Shown here piece by piece: positions 18,056 through 27,295 of a stretch of DNA of 64,000 nt (position 1 is its first letter; each line of letters opens with the position of its first letter). The position numbers and the translations under genes were made by a program. The DNA lies in NCBI RefSeq assembly GCF_900635455.1, contig NZ_LR134116.1, positions 1,922,001 to 1,986,000 on the forward strand. The letters are read 5' to 3'. The DNA comes from Yersinia intermedia. Its GTDB lineage: Bacteria; Pseudomonadota; Gammaproteobacteria; Enterobacterales; Enterobacteriaceae. The notes under the pieces were generated by a model, which made no database searches, was not told the origin of the DNA, and saw only the letters and a list, made by a program, of their open reading frames with translations.

Positions 18056-18793
18056 ATGATAATTGATTATTTTGATAATGATAGTATTAATGAAGACATA
18101 AAGAACTATATTCAAAGAAGAATAAAAGCTTATGGCGACCTCCGATATTCTTATTTGGTAATGAATAAGAAAACACCATTACATCCGACTATTATTTCAA
18201 ACTACCCAATGGATTGGGTACAAACATATAAAAGAAACAACTATCACCTTATCGATCCAGTCATTTTGACGGCCAAAGATAAAGTTGCTCCATTTGCCTG
18301 GGACGATAATTCTGTTATTAATATAAAATCAACCGACTCAGCCGTGTTTAACCTTGCCAGAGAATATAATATTATTAACGGTTATACATTTGTCCTTCAT
18401 GATAACAATAATAATATGGCAACGCTGAACATTTCCAATGGAAGCGATGACAGCATTTCGTTTGATGAGTCTATTGAGACCAACAAAGAAAAAATTCAAA
18501 TGTTGCTTATTCTGACTCATGATAAAATGCTGGGTCTTTACCATAAAAATAACAATAAAAACAATGAGTTGAATGGAGTTGGTGGTGAGAGGGAAATTTT
18601 TTCTCCCAGAGAGAATGAAATTTTATATTGGGCTAGCGTTGGTAAAACATACTCAGAAGTTTCCATAATATTAGGAATAAAAAGGAGTACAGTTAAGTTC
18701 CATATCGGTAATGTCGTCAGAAAGCTCGGTGTTTTAAATGCCAAGCATGCGATAAGGCTTGGCATAGAATTAAAATTAATTAAACCTATTTAA
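18056..18793 (+). CDS. yenR: LuxR-family quorum-sensing regulator YenR
   Basis: A 245-residue LuxR-type regulator. The N-terminal autoinducer-binding domain (about 1-165) has the conserved Trp/Tyr/Asp positions ([18 protein letters not shown]). The C-terminal LuxR helix-turn-helix (about 180-240) shows [21 protein letters not shown] and [16 protein letters not shown]. It is nearly identical in pattern to YenR of Y. enterocolitica, a regulator reported to be active without AHL and blocked by it, and to drive an antisense RNA against yenI. It is convergent with yenI, and the two stop ends overlap by 8 bases. The long AT-rich upstream region probably carries its promoter. Confidence 0.95.
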   Translation: MIIDYFDNDSINEDIKNYIQRRIKAYGDLRYSYLVMNKKTPLHPTIISNYPMDWVQTYKRNNYHLIDPVILTAKDKVAPFAWDDNSVINIKSTDSAVFNLAREYNIINGYTFVLHDNNNNMATLNISNGSDDSISFDESIETNKEKIQMLLILTHDKMLGLYHKNNNKNNELNGVGGEREIFSPRENEILYWASVGKTYSEVSIILGIKRSTVKFHIGNVVRKLGVLNAKHAIRLGIELKLIKPI

Positions 18794-19430
18794 CTATACC
18801 AGGCACGGCCAGTGGCCAGGTTTCAAGTATATGAGACTCAACGTGATGCGTCCGGCGTATCTTCTTTATTAATTGTTTTTGGCTATCAATGTCGACACCC
18901 AAATGCAAAAGATAAATAACCTCGTTTTTCTCTGACTCACCTTGGTTTAAAACGGTAATATTCCACCCGGAACGCTTCAGTAATATATACATCCCCCGGC
19001 TGACGACCGTCAGTATACCGTTGTAATTACGGCTTCTGGCATAATTAACCATTGCTAAGAAGAGTAGTAGGCTCAAAGGGCTATTATTGCCAACCATGTC
19101 TCTGGCTAATTTTTTTTCAACAAAAAAACGGCTGGATTCTATAAAACCATCAACAGGTAAGTCAATGTCGGAAAAATAAGGTGCGAATGGTCCTGTCACC
19201 ATTGTGGGATATTTCATTTCAATAAATCTGACACTGCAAACAATAGTATCTTCTATTATTCCTAATATATAGTTTGTATTCTCATCGTCATATTGGTCGC
19301 TTTCTCTGCCATCAGTACAGGTTACTTTCCAATCTAAGCGATCTTTAAATGTTATTTTTCTAAGCGTGAAGATCTCGTCTAACTTTCTTTCAGGCATACT
19401 GTCAAAGTTTACGTTAAATAGTTTTAACAT
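18786..19430 (-). CDS. yenI: Acyl-homoserine-lactone synthase YenI
   Basis: A LuxI-family enzyme of 214 residues. The start at 19430 ([10 protein letters not shown]) is chosen over an in-frame codon at 19442 because it matches the known YenI N-terminus. Family residues are visible: Arg in [14 protein letters not shown], the Asp/Asp stretch [26 protein letters not shown] and the C-terminal [12 protein letters not shown]. It makes AHL signals (C6/3-oxo-C6 in Y. enterocolitica) from S-adenosylmethionine and acyl-ACP. Acyl-ACP is also the product of the fab operon at the end of this window. The tail-to-tail overlap with yenR allows mutual antisense transcription. Confidence 0.96.
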   Translation of the reverse strand: MLKLFNVNFDSMPERKLDEIFTLRKITFKDRLDWKVTCTDGRESDQYDDENTNYILGIIEDTIVCSVRFIEMKYPTMVTGPFAPYFSDIDLPVDGFIESSRFFVEKKLARDMVGNNSPLSLLLFLAMVNYARSRNYNGILTVVSRGMYILLKRSGWNITVLNQGESEKNEVIYLLHLGVDIDSQKQLIKKIRRTHHVESHILETWPLAVPGIVK

Positions 19431-19730
19431 AATGAAAACCAACGTTTATTTAATCAAACCAGCATCGTACACGATCTCTGTCCGTTAGTGCAAACATTGA
19501 ACGAGGTTAGGCAACGCCATGAATAGCAGGCAAATGTCAGCATCACCGAACAATTATTCTACAAATAGTAAAAAGGCAAGTTATTCATTTTTGATGGCAA
19601 GGTTCAATAGGTGTGATACCAAGGCACAAGCTAGATATTTTTAAGAGAAAAGTGACATCCGACGGGACTTTTCAGCAGGAAATAGTTATAACGAAACATC
19701 ATTCCATTTTTGATTGAAAAGGATGTTCAC
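19431..19730. promoter_or_regulatory. Divergent promoter region yenI / eamA
   Basis: About 300 bases hold the start regions of yenI (leftward) and the EamA transporter (rightward). No convincing lux box was found; the nearest dyad is ATCG-tacA-CGAT at about 19465-19476. In Y. enterocolitica, small RNAs (yenS) antisense to yenI have been described; whether this region carries yenS cannot be decided from sequence reading alone. Confidence 0.4.
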
Positions 19731-20681
19731 GTGGACCGCAGTCCTGCACTTTTTACCAATAAGAAATTTGTCTTCCTCGTGGCGACCTTCTGTTGCCTTC
19801 TTTGGGGCAGTGCCTACCCCGCGATTAAAAATGGCTATGCGCTGTTTCATATCGCACCAGATGATATTCCGAGCAAGATGGTGTTTGCTGGCTACCGTTT
19901 TTTATTGGCTGGGTTAGTCTTACTCATTTTTGCTATTGCCAGCGGAAAAGCTATTGGCCGCCTTAAAAAGGGCCAATATAGGCAGATTGTCATTTTAGGG
20001 CTAACACAGACGACATTACAGTATGTTTTTTTCTACATCGGGCTGGCATATACCACTGGGGTGAAAGGCTCAATCATGAATGCGACAGGGACATTTTTCA
20101 GTGTCATATTGGCGCATTATATTTATAAAAATGATCGGTTATCATTTAATAAAATTATTGGCTGCACACTGGGATTCGCTGGCGTGATGGTGGTGAATTT
20201 TGGCTCCGACTTGATGGATTTTAATTTTTCACTGATAGGTGAGGGGAGTGTGGTACTGGCGGCGTTCATCCTTTCTGCTGCCAGTATTTATGGTAAGCGT
20301 ATTTCGCAAACCATGGATACCACGGTGATGACAGGTTACCAACTTGCCATCGGTGGTTTAGTGCTGACGCTTGGTGGTTATCTATTTGGTGGCAATTTGA
20401 GTGATATTGGCTGGCGGGCCTTATTGTTATTAGCCTACTTAGTGCTGCTGTCATCGGCCGCTTTTGCACTCTGGAGCTTGTTACTCAAATATAATCGGGT
20501 CGGTATGGTTGCCCCGTTCAATTTTCTTATCCCAGTCTCAGGTGCGGTTCTTTCCGCCATTTTCCTCAATGAGAGCATTTTAGAATGGAAAAATGCCCTT
20601 GCGTTGGTATTGGTTTGTGTAGGGATCATCCTGGTTAATCGGATAAAGCAGAGTAAAGCGACAATAAAGCAAAGTTATTAA
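19731..20681 (+). CDS. EamA/DMT-family metabolite exporter
   Basis: A 316-residue protein with about ten membrane segments in two EamA repeats (about 15-150 and 160-305). Features include the N-terminal CCLLWGSAYPAIKNGY (the W-G-S/T of EamA repeats) and PFNFLIPVSGAVLSAIFLNE in the second repeat. GTG at 19731 is preferred, with AAGGA seven bases upstream; an in-frame TTG lies at 19710. Substrate unknown: the family includes amino-acid and metabolite exporters. It is divergent from yenI and convergent with the LysR gene. Confidence 0.85.
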   Translation: MDRSPALFTNKKFVFLVATFCCLLWGSAYPAIKNGYALFHIAPDDIPSKMVFAGYRFLLAGLVLLIFAIASGKAIGRLKKGQYRQIVILGLTQTTLQYVFFYIGLAYTTGVKGSIMNATGTFFSVILAHYIYKNDRLSFNKIIGCTLGFAGVMVVNFGSDLMDFNFSLIGEGSVVLAAFILSAASIYGKRISQTMDTTVMTGYQLAIGGLVLTLGGYLFGGNLSDIGWRALLLLAYLVLLSSAAFALWSLLLKYNRVGMVAPFNFLIPVSGAVLSAIFLNESILEWKNALALVLVCVGIILVNRIKQSKATIKQSY

Positions 20682-20760
20682 TATGAGGGATGTATTAGCC
20701 CTAATTTAACATTAGAGATTATGGCTAATATAACCAAGTGGCTGATCAGAACGGGAGACA

Positions 20761-21651
20761 TTACTCAGCCAGATATTGGCGCAGTGTATTGAGTAAATGA
20801 TCGAACACGACGCGAACTTCCGGGATATTGCGCAAATCTTCATGCATCACTACCCAAAATTCCAATGGATACGAGAATTCTTGTGCTAACACTCGCACCA
20901 ACCCAGATTGACGCGCTATGGGTTCATGGCAGGCACCGATACCCAAACCGCTGCGTATTGCCGCCAATTGGGCCAAATGGCTGTCAGTGCGTAAGCGGTA
21001 TTGATGCGGTGCAAAATCCATTCCCTGCTTACAAAAAACCTCGATATCATGGAGGTTACGATCAGGGCCGATCAACGCGTGAAGTGCTAATGCCCCGATG
21101 CTGTGCGGTATTCCATAGCGCGTAAGGTAATCTTCAGTGGCATATAACCCGACCTCGCAATAACCGGCTCTTTGTGCACTAACTGGCAATGCTTTAGGCC
21201 GTAAGGTTCGTATTGCAATATCGGCCTCCAGGCCGGGTAATCCTTCTATTTTGCTGCTTAGACTTAATTCCAATAGCAGGTCAGGATAGTGCAGGCGCAG
21301 AGGCTCCAAGCGTTGTGGCAGGATCTCAACGCCAAGTAACTCGCTGGTGGCAATGCGCACAGTGCCTTTGGCTGATCCAATATTGGCAGAGGCGGCTCGC
21401 ACTAAGGCTTCGGCAGCGGCGGCCATTTCCACTACATGGGGCAATAGGACTTGAGCTGTTTCTGTTGGGATTAATCCGCTGGGCGTGCGAATAAACAATT
21501 TTTGCCCAAGACTTTGTTCCAACGACTCAATGTGTCGGCGGGTTGTCGGTTGCGAAACATTCAGGCTCCGTGCCGCGGCAGATAAACTGCCTTCACGCAT
21601 AACGGCCAAAAATGTACGCTGGTTATCCCAATCAGAAGGCGCTAGGTTCAT
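20761..21651 (-). CDS. LysR-family transcriptional regulator
   Basis: A 296-residue LTTR. The N-terminal helix-turn-helix (about 8-66) shows REGSLSAAARSLNVSQPTTRRHIESLEQ. The effector-binding domain follows from about residue 92 (GTVRIATSELLGVEILP). It is convergent with the EamA exporter and lies 82 bases from the start of cvrA on the same strand, so its target is not clear. A nested inverted repeat (ATTAGCC 20694-20700 / GGCTAAT 20723-20729) between the convergent genes could serve as a shared 3' structure. Confidence 0.9.
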   Translation of the reverse strand: MNLAPSDWDNQRTFLAVMREGSLSAAARSLNVSQPTTRRHIESLEQSLGQKLFIRTPSGLIPTETAQVLLPHVVEMAAAAEALVRAASANIGSAKGTVRIATSELLGVEILPQRLEPLRLHYPDLLLELSLSSKIEGLPGLEADIAIRTLRPKALPVSAQRAGYCEVGLYATEDYLTRYGIPHSIGALALHALIGPDRNLHDIEVFCKQGMDFAPHQYRLRTDSHLAQLAAIRSGLGIGACHEPIARQSGLVRVLAQEFSYPLEFWVVMHEDLRNIPEVRVVFDHLLNTLRQYLAE

Positions 21652-21733
21652 AAAATTTATACTATCAGATGGTTATAAATAGACAATTCCATTGCGTTCC
21701 CGCTATACGGTATCATCCTCACCCATAGCAACA

Positions 21734-23461
21734 TTAGGCTTTATTGGTAACAATTTTAACCCCGACTCGACTTACCCGATCTGACTCCATTTCGGCAATC
21801 GTCCAGGTCAAGCCATCCCACTCAATCTGATCGCCGATAACCGGCTCCCCACCAAATAAGTAGAGCACGAACTGACCCAATGTTTGCTGTTTGTCGATAC
21901 CGGGTTCCAGATTAAGACCATAAATCTGAGAGATATCGTGGAGCTTGGCATCCGCATCCAGGATAAAGTCACCAAAGAAGCGTTCGTCCAGTTGGATATT
22001 AGGGGACTGGCTAAACAGTTTCCCTAACGCGGGCAAGTCATGTTCCTGGCCGATAACACACAAGATATCACCTTCTTTTAGACGGGTACTACCAGTAGGG
22101 TGCAAGAGGTCTTTCCCACGAAATAATGCTGCAATACGCGTTCCTTTCGGCATTTTTAAATCACGCAGCGCGGCACCGATACACCACTTATCACAACTCA
22201 ACTGGTAAATGAACTGCTCCCACTGGTTGTTCATATCAATATCTAAACCAATGCGCGAAACCGGTGCCAATGCAGGGGGAACCACCAGTTTGGTTTTACG
22301 TGCGGCAAATGACAGGCTGGTGCCTTGTAGCAGCAGTGATACCAACACAACAAAAAAGGCTACATTGAAAAATAGGTTCGCATTGGGAATGCCCGCCATC
22401 ATCGGGAACACGGCCAGAATAACCGGCACCGCACCGCGTAAACCCACCCAGGAAATAAAGATGCGTTCACGCAGATTAAAGCTTGGAAATGGCAGTAAAC
22501 CAATGAACACCGACAGCGGCCGAGCGAACAAAATCATCCACAATGAGAGGAGCAGGGCCGGAATCGCTATCGGCAACAGATCACTTGGATTGAGTAACAG
22601 GCCCAATACCAGGAACATCCCAATTTGGCTTAGCCACGCCAGTCCATCGAAAGTTTGTAATATGCCGGATCGGTTACGGATAGGGCGGTTACCCAGTAAC
22701 AACCCGCAGAGGTAAACAGCCAGAATACCGCTTCCGTTCATGGCTGTTGCCAATGAGAAAACCAGAATCCCACCACTGACTGCGAGCAAGGGATATAAAC
22801 CATTCGCCAGTTCTATTCGGTTAATGAGCAGCAGCAGTAAACTGCCACCGCCTAATCCGATGATAATTCCCAGACCAAACTGTTGAATCAAATGCACCAG
22901 GAACATCCAACTGAGACCCGTTTCGCCTGCGGAGATCATGGCAATCAAGGTAACAGTCAAAAACACCGCCATGGGGTCATTGCTACCTGATTCGATCTCC
23001 AACGTGGCACTGACGCGTTCGTTTAGACCTTTGCCGCCGAGCAGAGAGAATACCGCGGCGGCATCGGTTGAGCCGATAATTGCGCCAATGAGCAACCCCT
23101 GAATAATATCTAAATCAAACAACCAGGCGGCGGCCATGCCTGTCAGGCCCGCGGTGATTACGACGCCGACGGTTGCCAAAGAGAGCGCAGGCCACAAAGC
23201 AACGCGGAACGATGAGGCTCGGGTGCGCATCCCGCCGTCTAGCAGGATCACGGCTAACGCCAGGTTACTGACCAGATACGCCGCCGGGTAGTTATCGAAA
23301 GCAATCCCACCAATACCGTCTGTGCCTGCCAACATACCTATGGCTAGAAAGATAACCAAAATTGGGATGCCAAGCCGGGAAGATAATGAACTGAGTAAAA
23401 TACTGGCTCCCACCAGCACTGCGCCGATCAAAAAAAGGCTGTTAATTGCGATGGCATCCAA
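21734..23461 (-). CDS. cvrA: K+/H+ antiporter CvrA (NhaP2)
   Basis: A 575-residue CPA1 antiporter, full length. About 13 membrane segments (1-385) include the transport motifs [14 protein letters not shown] and [14 protein letters not shown] cytoplasmic RCK_C/TrkA_C domain follows (about 405-480, [16 protein letters not shown]) and a C-terminal CorC/HlyC-like domain (about 490-575, [24 protein letters not shown]). In E. coli, CvrA supports growth at low osmolarity; Vibrio NhaP2 is a K+/H+ antiporter. Start ATG at 23461. Neighbours here differ from E. coli. Confidence 0.95.
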   Translation of the reverse strand: MDAIAINSLFLIGAVLVGASILLSSLSSRLGIPILVIFLAIGMLAGTDGIGGIAFDNYPAAYLVSNLALAVILLDGGMRTRASSFRVALWPALSLATVGVVITAGLTGMAAAWLFDLDIIQGLLIGAIIGSTDAAAVFSLLGGKGLNERVSATLEIESGSNDPMAVFLTVTLIAMISAGETGLSWMFLVHLIQQFGLGIIIGLGGGSLLLLLINRIELANGLYPLLAVSGGILVFSLATAMNGSGILAVYLCGLLLGNRPIRNRSGILQTFDGLAWLSQIGMFLVLGLLLNPSDLLPIAIPALLLSLWMILFARPLSVFIGLLPFPSFNLRERIFISWVGLRGAVPVILAVFPMMAGIPNANLFFNVAFFVVLVSLLLQGTSLSFAARKTKLVVPPALAPVSRIGLDIDMNNQWEQFIYQLSCDKWCIGAALRDLKMPKGTRIAALFRGKDLLHPTGSTRLKEGDILCVIGQEHDLPALGKLFSQSPNIQLDERFFGDFILDADAKLHDISQIYGLNLEPGIDKQQTLGQFVLYLFGGEPVIGDQIEWDGLTWTIAEMESDRVSRVGVKIVTNKA

Positions 23462-23791
23462 GGTGGGAGGTCTCCTGATTTAATGCGAAAATAAAGGAAT
23501 AACAAGCCAAGGTTATAATAAAATTATTATACACAGATTTGTCTCATCTGATGCGAAGAGATGACCTAATTCAAGGTGTTAAATCGGTATTTCTTTTGAA
23601 CCATGGCTTGGTGGCATTTACTCACTTGAATCATTGATTTGTGTAAGTTTATCGGGATGTGGATGTTTGCAGTTGCGCTATGCACCAAGGATATTGCGCC
23701 TATATAGCGATTAAAATCATGAGGATAAAAGATAGGTCGCTCACCTTTAATTGCCCAGAGGGGAATCAAGGGTGAGCGTTGGTTCGTAAAA
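23462..23791. other. Intergenic region between cvrA and the small unknown gene
   Basis: About 330 bases with no supportable gene. CGCTCACC and GGTGAGCG (about 23740-23780) form an inverted repeat with a 20-base loop near the 3' end of the following minus-strand gene, so it may be that gene's 3' hairpin. A 67-codon minus-strand frame at 23566-23769 has no ribosome binding site or recognisable motif. Confidence 0.4.
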
Positions 23792-24037
23792 CTAATCGCG
23801 GTTAAGTGCTGCCAGAGCCCTTCTCAGCGCTTCTGCTGTCGGTGCTTTTTCCTGTTCAGGAAGATTATCGACAGAAAACTGTGAAAGCTCATTAATTAAT
23901 ACGCTGCGATCTTTTCCGGTGATCGCGCTGTCCAGTGCTCCGCTCAGGCGGCTAACCAAAGCAAACAAGGTAGCAAACTCGGTGACTGCGGCAGCATCCG
24001 ACGTGGGATTATTCTCAGTAGATTCTTGCTTTTTCAT
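23792..24037 (-). CDS. Small conserved-looking cytoplasmic protein, unknown function
   Basis: An 81-residue acidic protein starting MKKQESTENN. ATG at 24037 is chosen because AGAGGAATTGTG gives a strong ribosome binding site; the frame stays open upstream to 24148 without a good start. The body (FATLFALVSRLSGALDSAITGKDRS ... EALRRALAALNRD) is predicted helical, with no signal peptide or membrane segment and no motif I recognise. It stands alone between cvrA and opgC. Coding is supported by the ribosome binding site and amphipathic composition only. Confidence 0.6.
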   Translation of the reverse strand: MKKQESTENNPTSDAAAVTEFATLFALVSRLSGALDSAITGKDRSVLINELSQFSVDNLPEQEKAPTAEALRRALAALNRD

Positions 24038-24224
24038 CACAATTCCTCTTTTTGTTGTCACTGCAAGTGAAACAAATCCTGATAAGGAATCAACAGGATA
24101 GTTGCTCTGAAAGCAGAGCACGCAGTGAGGCATTAGCCATCCCGCCATCTACATGATGGTTTCACAGTGTAGCCGTTTTATCGCTTAAGCGGTATGTCGA
24201 TATTCATATCGCTTAGCAATAACA

Positions 24225-25388
24225 TTATTCGCTTGAGTAATAATTTGATTGCACTGTTTGCTGCTGTGGTTTACCAGAAAATAAGAATTTCAGCAGCGGA
24301 ATTCGGCGATGAACCTCATACAACATAAATGAAATCAAGCAAACAAATGCCATACCCAACACGAAACCAAGGGCATTGTTGTCAATTTGCGGCGTAATGA
24401 ATGCACCATAAATTAAGGTCAGCGGATGATGCACCAGATAGATGAAAAGTGAGGCATTAACCAGATAGGTGATACGTGATGAGGGATAATTGAGTAACCG
24501 ATGCCCAAGCGAGTAGACCACATTGATCATGGTGACCCCCATCAATGCCTTGATGATAAGATCCAATTCAAAGGAGAAAAATGCAGCAGTATTAATATGT
24601 TGGTTTACCACATATGCGATAAATAACAGCACGGAGGCTAAAAATGCGCCGGGTGAAAAGGTAAGAAATACCTGTTTAAGTGGCGGATAGATAAAGCTGT
24701 AAGCGCCCAATAGAAAGAACGGCAGATAAAACAACGTCTCCATAACGAAGAAATTGAAGATGCTATTAAAGAGTATTTCAGGGTTAAGGAGAAATATTAT
24801 TCTACGAATAATTGCGTAGATTAATACAAAGCCAAACAAGGATAGTGAGACTTTTCCTATATTATTCATTCCTTTTATCAACCGGGGAACTGACTGTGAG
24901 TTATTCTTGATTTCCTTGAATAGATAAAAACAGAGTGTCGTCAGCAGCGCGAGAGTTAACAAAAACCATAAGTGTGAAACAACTTCCCAAATAGCAATAT
25001 TTATTTTTTGATAAATTGTAAATGAATTCCAATCTTGTAATTTAGCAGTATAATTTTTGAGTAGATAAAATTGTGGCAATGTTATTAATGGGATGGCCGC
25101 CAGTAAAGGAATAACCACCCGCTCCAGGCGGACCTTAAGCCAGCGCTGGCGCTCATAGCGCTGATATAACATGAATGAAAAATAACCGGAAATAACAAAG
25201 AATACCTGCATGCGAAAGGCGTGAATGAAATCATTTAGCAAGGTAAATACTTGTGAAGGATGCGTACTGTTCACCGCCCAATGATGACTGGAGTATATAA
25301 GAGAAAGATGAAAAGGAATGCCGAGTAACATCAAATAGGCGCGGATAGCGTCTAGAAAGTACTCCCGTTGGTTAGTATTTTTTTTCAT
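24225..25388 (-). CDS. opgC: Glucan succinyltransferase OpgC (MdoC)
   Basis: A 387-residue inner-membrane acyltransferase_3 family protein with about ten membrane segments. The catalytic-type His is in LGIPFHLSLIYSS near residue 22, and family text VFFVISGYFSFMLYQR lies at about 58-72. OpgC adds succinyl groups to osmoregulated periplasmic glucans. It is divergent from opgG and opgH, separated by 320 bases, the same arrangement as in E. coli. Basic C-terminal tail. Confidence 0.93.
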   Translation of the reverse strand: MKKNTNQREYFLDAIRAYLMLLGIPFHLSLIYSSHHWAVNSTHPSQVFTLLNDFIHAFRMQVFFVISGYFSFMLYQRYERQRWLKVRLERVVIPLLAAIPLITLPQFYLLKNYTAKLQDWNSFTIYQKINIAIWEVVSHLWFLLTLALLTTLCFYLFKEIKNNSQSVPRLIKGMNNIGKVSLSLFGFVLIYAIIRRIIFLLNPEILFNSIFNFFVMETLFYLPFFLLGAYSFIYPPLKQVFLTFSPGAFLASVLLFIAYVVNQHINTAAFFSFELDLIIKALMGVTMINVVYSLGHRLLNYPSSRITYLVNASLFIYLVHHPLTLIYGAFITPQIDNNALGFVLGMAFVCLISFMLYEVHRRIPLLKFLFSGKPQQQTVQSNYYSSE

Positions 25389-25708
25389 ACTTATTCACTA
25401 TTTGTTATCGAAATTAGAATAACGCGCCGGTTCTACCCATGGAGTTGTTTTTATAGTAAACGTTTATTGATAACAATATACGTTATTCAATGGATCACTA
25501 AGGCGAGAAACACTACTATAAGGGTTAATAATTTTCCATAGCGTATTTTAGCCAGGCAAGATAGTCTGGTGGCTTAGCCACCGGTTTAAACCGTCAATCG
25601 TCAGCATAACTCAGGCGTTTACGCTAACCTGAGTTTATCAGCACGGTATGCGGAATAAATCGTCAATAATTTGGCTGTTATGATTTAAGCACCCGAACAG
25701 GGGGAGAT
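25389..25708. promoter_or_regulatory. Divergent opgC / opgGH control region with three perfect dyads
   Basis: Between the divergent genes lie three perfect inverted repeats in a row: GGTGGC-tta-GCCACC (25568-25582), CGGTTTAAACCG (25582-25593) and AACTCAGG/CCTGAGTT (25608-25635). They stand 75-140 bases before opgG, where the opgGH leader or operators would be expected. opgGH is osmoregulated in E. coli. Which protein or RNA structure uses these dyads here is unknown. Confidence 0.5.
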
Positions 25709-27295
25709 GTGCGAGTTAATATTTTGTCAAACATTAATAGAATGTCTAAAGGGTCACGCGCGAACAGCGTTAGATGGCTGGGGGTCACTCTCTTGCTGTC
25801 ATTATTCACTTCTCAGGCAATGGCTTTCTCGTTAGATGATGTGGCTAAACAGGCACAGACATTGGCAGGTAAAAGCTTCGAGGCACCAAAAAGCAATCTT
25901 CCATCGCAATTTCGTGACATGAAATTTGCTGATTATCAGCAGATTCAGTTTAACCATGACAAATCGTATTGGAGCAAGCTGGATACGCCCTTTAAGTTAG
26001 AATTTTATCATCAGGGTATGTATTTCGACACGCCGGTGCAGATTAACGAGGTCACTGCCACCAGTGTAAAACCTATCAGTTATAGCCCGGATTATTTTAA
26101 TTTTGGTTCGGTCAAGCATGATGCTGAATCAGTGAAAAACTTAGGTTTTGCTGGTTTTAAAGTGCTTTATCCGATCAATAAAGCGGATAAGAAAGACGAA
26201 ATCGTGAGTATGCTCGGTGCCAGCTATTTCCGTGTGATTGGTAAAGGTCAGGTTTACGGCCTTTCCGCGCGCGGGCTGGCAATTGATACGGCATTGGCCT
26301 CTGGCGAGGAGTTCCCGCGTTTTCGCGAGTTCTGGATTGAGCGGCCTAAACCCAATGACAAGCATCTGGTTATCTATGCTTTGCTGGATTCTCCTCGTGC
26401 CACCGGTGCTTACCGTTTTGTCATTTATCCGGGGCGCGACACCACTATTGATGTACAGGCCAAAGTCTTCCTGCGCGACAAGGTTGAGACGCTGGGAATT
26501 GCACCATTAACCAGTATGTTCCTGTTTGGGCCAAGCCAGCCGTCAGGGGTGTTGAACTATCGTCCTGGATTGCATGATTCCAATGGTCTTTCTATTCATG
26601 CTGGTAATGGTGAATGGATTTGGCGACCGCTGAATAATCCAAAACACCTGTCGGTCAGTACCTATACGGTTGAAAATCCTAAAGGATTTGGTCTGCTACA
26701 ACGGGGTCGTGAATTCTCACAGTATGAGGATTTAGACGATCGCTACGACTTGCGTCCGAGTGCCTGGGTTGAGCCGCGTGGTGATTGGGGCAAAGGTAAA
26801 ATTGAGCTGGTGGAGATCCCAACTGCGGATGAAACCAACGATAATATCGTGGCTTTCTGGACACCCGATGTGTTGCCAGATGCAAAAACATCGCTCGATC
26901 TGAATTACCGCCTGCACTTCACGCGCGATGAAGAGAAATTGCATTCGCCGGACGTGGCCTATGTCAAACAGACCTTGCGTTCAACCGGTGATGTGAAACA
27001 GTCGAATCTGATTCGTCAACCTGATGGCAGTGTCGCGTTCCTGGTTGATTTTGTCGGTCCGGTGCTGAAATCACTTGATGAAAATACACCGTTAGCTTCG
27101 CAGGTCAGTATCAACGATAACGGTGAATTGATCGAAAACAGTGTGCGCTACAACCCAGTGACTAAAGGCTGGCGTTTAACATTGCGGCTGAAAGTTAAGG
27201 ACGCAAAAAAACCGATAGAAATGCGCGCTGCGCTGGTTAACGGTGATAAAACCCTGACTGAAACCTGGAGCTATCAGCTACCTGCCGATGAATAA
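25709..27295 (+). CDS. opgG: Glucan biosynthesis protein OpgG (MdoG)
   Basis: A 528-residue periplasmic protein with signal peptide ([13 protein letters not shown]). The mature part opens with [18 protein letters not shown], matching OpgG; a beta-sandwich plus Ig-like C-terminal domain is known for the family. It is needed for the beta-1,6 branching and release of periplasmic glucans. GTG at 25709 has AGGGGGAG close upstream; ATG at 25742 is an alternative that shortens the signal peptide n-region. Its stop overlaps the opgH start by 8 bases, so translation is coupled. Confidence 0.96.
   Translation: MRVNILSNINRMSKGSRANSVRWLGVTLLLSLFTSQAMAFSLDDVAKQAQTLAGKSFEAPKSNLPSQFRDMKFADYQQIQFNHDKSYWSKLDTPFKLEFYHQGMYFDTPVQINEVTATSVKPISYSPDYFNFGSVKHDAESVKNLGFAGFKVLYPINKADKKDEIVSMLGASYFRVIGKGQVYGLSARGLAIDTALASGEEFPRFREFWIERPKPNDKHLVIYALLDSPRATGAYRFVIYPGRDTTIDVQAKVFLRDKVETLGIAPLTSMFLFGPSQPSGVLNYRPGLHDSNGLSIHAGNGEWIWRPLNNPKHLSVSTYTVENPKGFGLLQRGREFSQYEDLDDRYDLRPSAWVEPRGDWGKGKIELVEIPTADETNDNIVAFWTPDVLPDAKTSLDLNYRLHFTRDEEKLHSPDVAYVKQTLRSTGDVKQSNLIRQPDGSVAFLVDFVGPVLKSLDENTPLASQVSINDNGELIENSVRYNPVTKGWRLTLRLKVKDAKKPIEMRAALVNGDKTLTETWSYQLPADE

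Noticed and set aside
19431..19730. lux box or yenS RNA upstream of yenI
   Set aside because: Only a weak ATCG/CGAT dyad is visible; I cannot support an operator or an RNA gene from sequence alone.
23566..23769. 67-codon minus-strand ORF between cvrA and the small unknown gene
   Set aside because: No ribosome binding site and no recognisable domain; probably chance.
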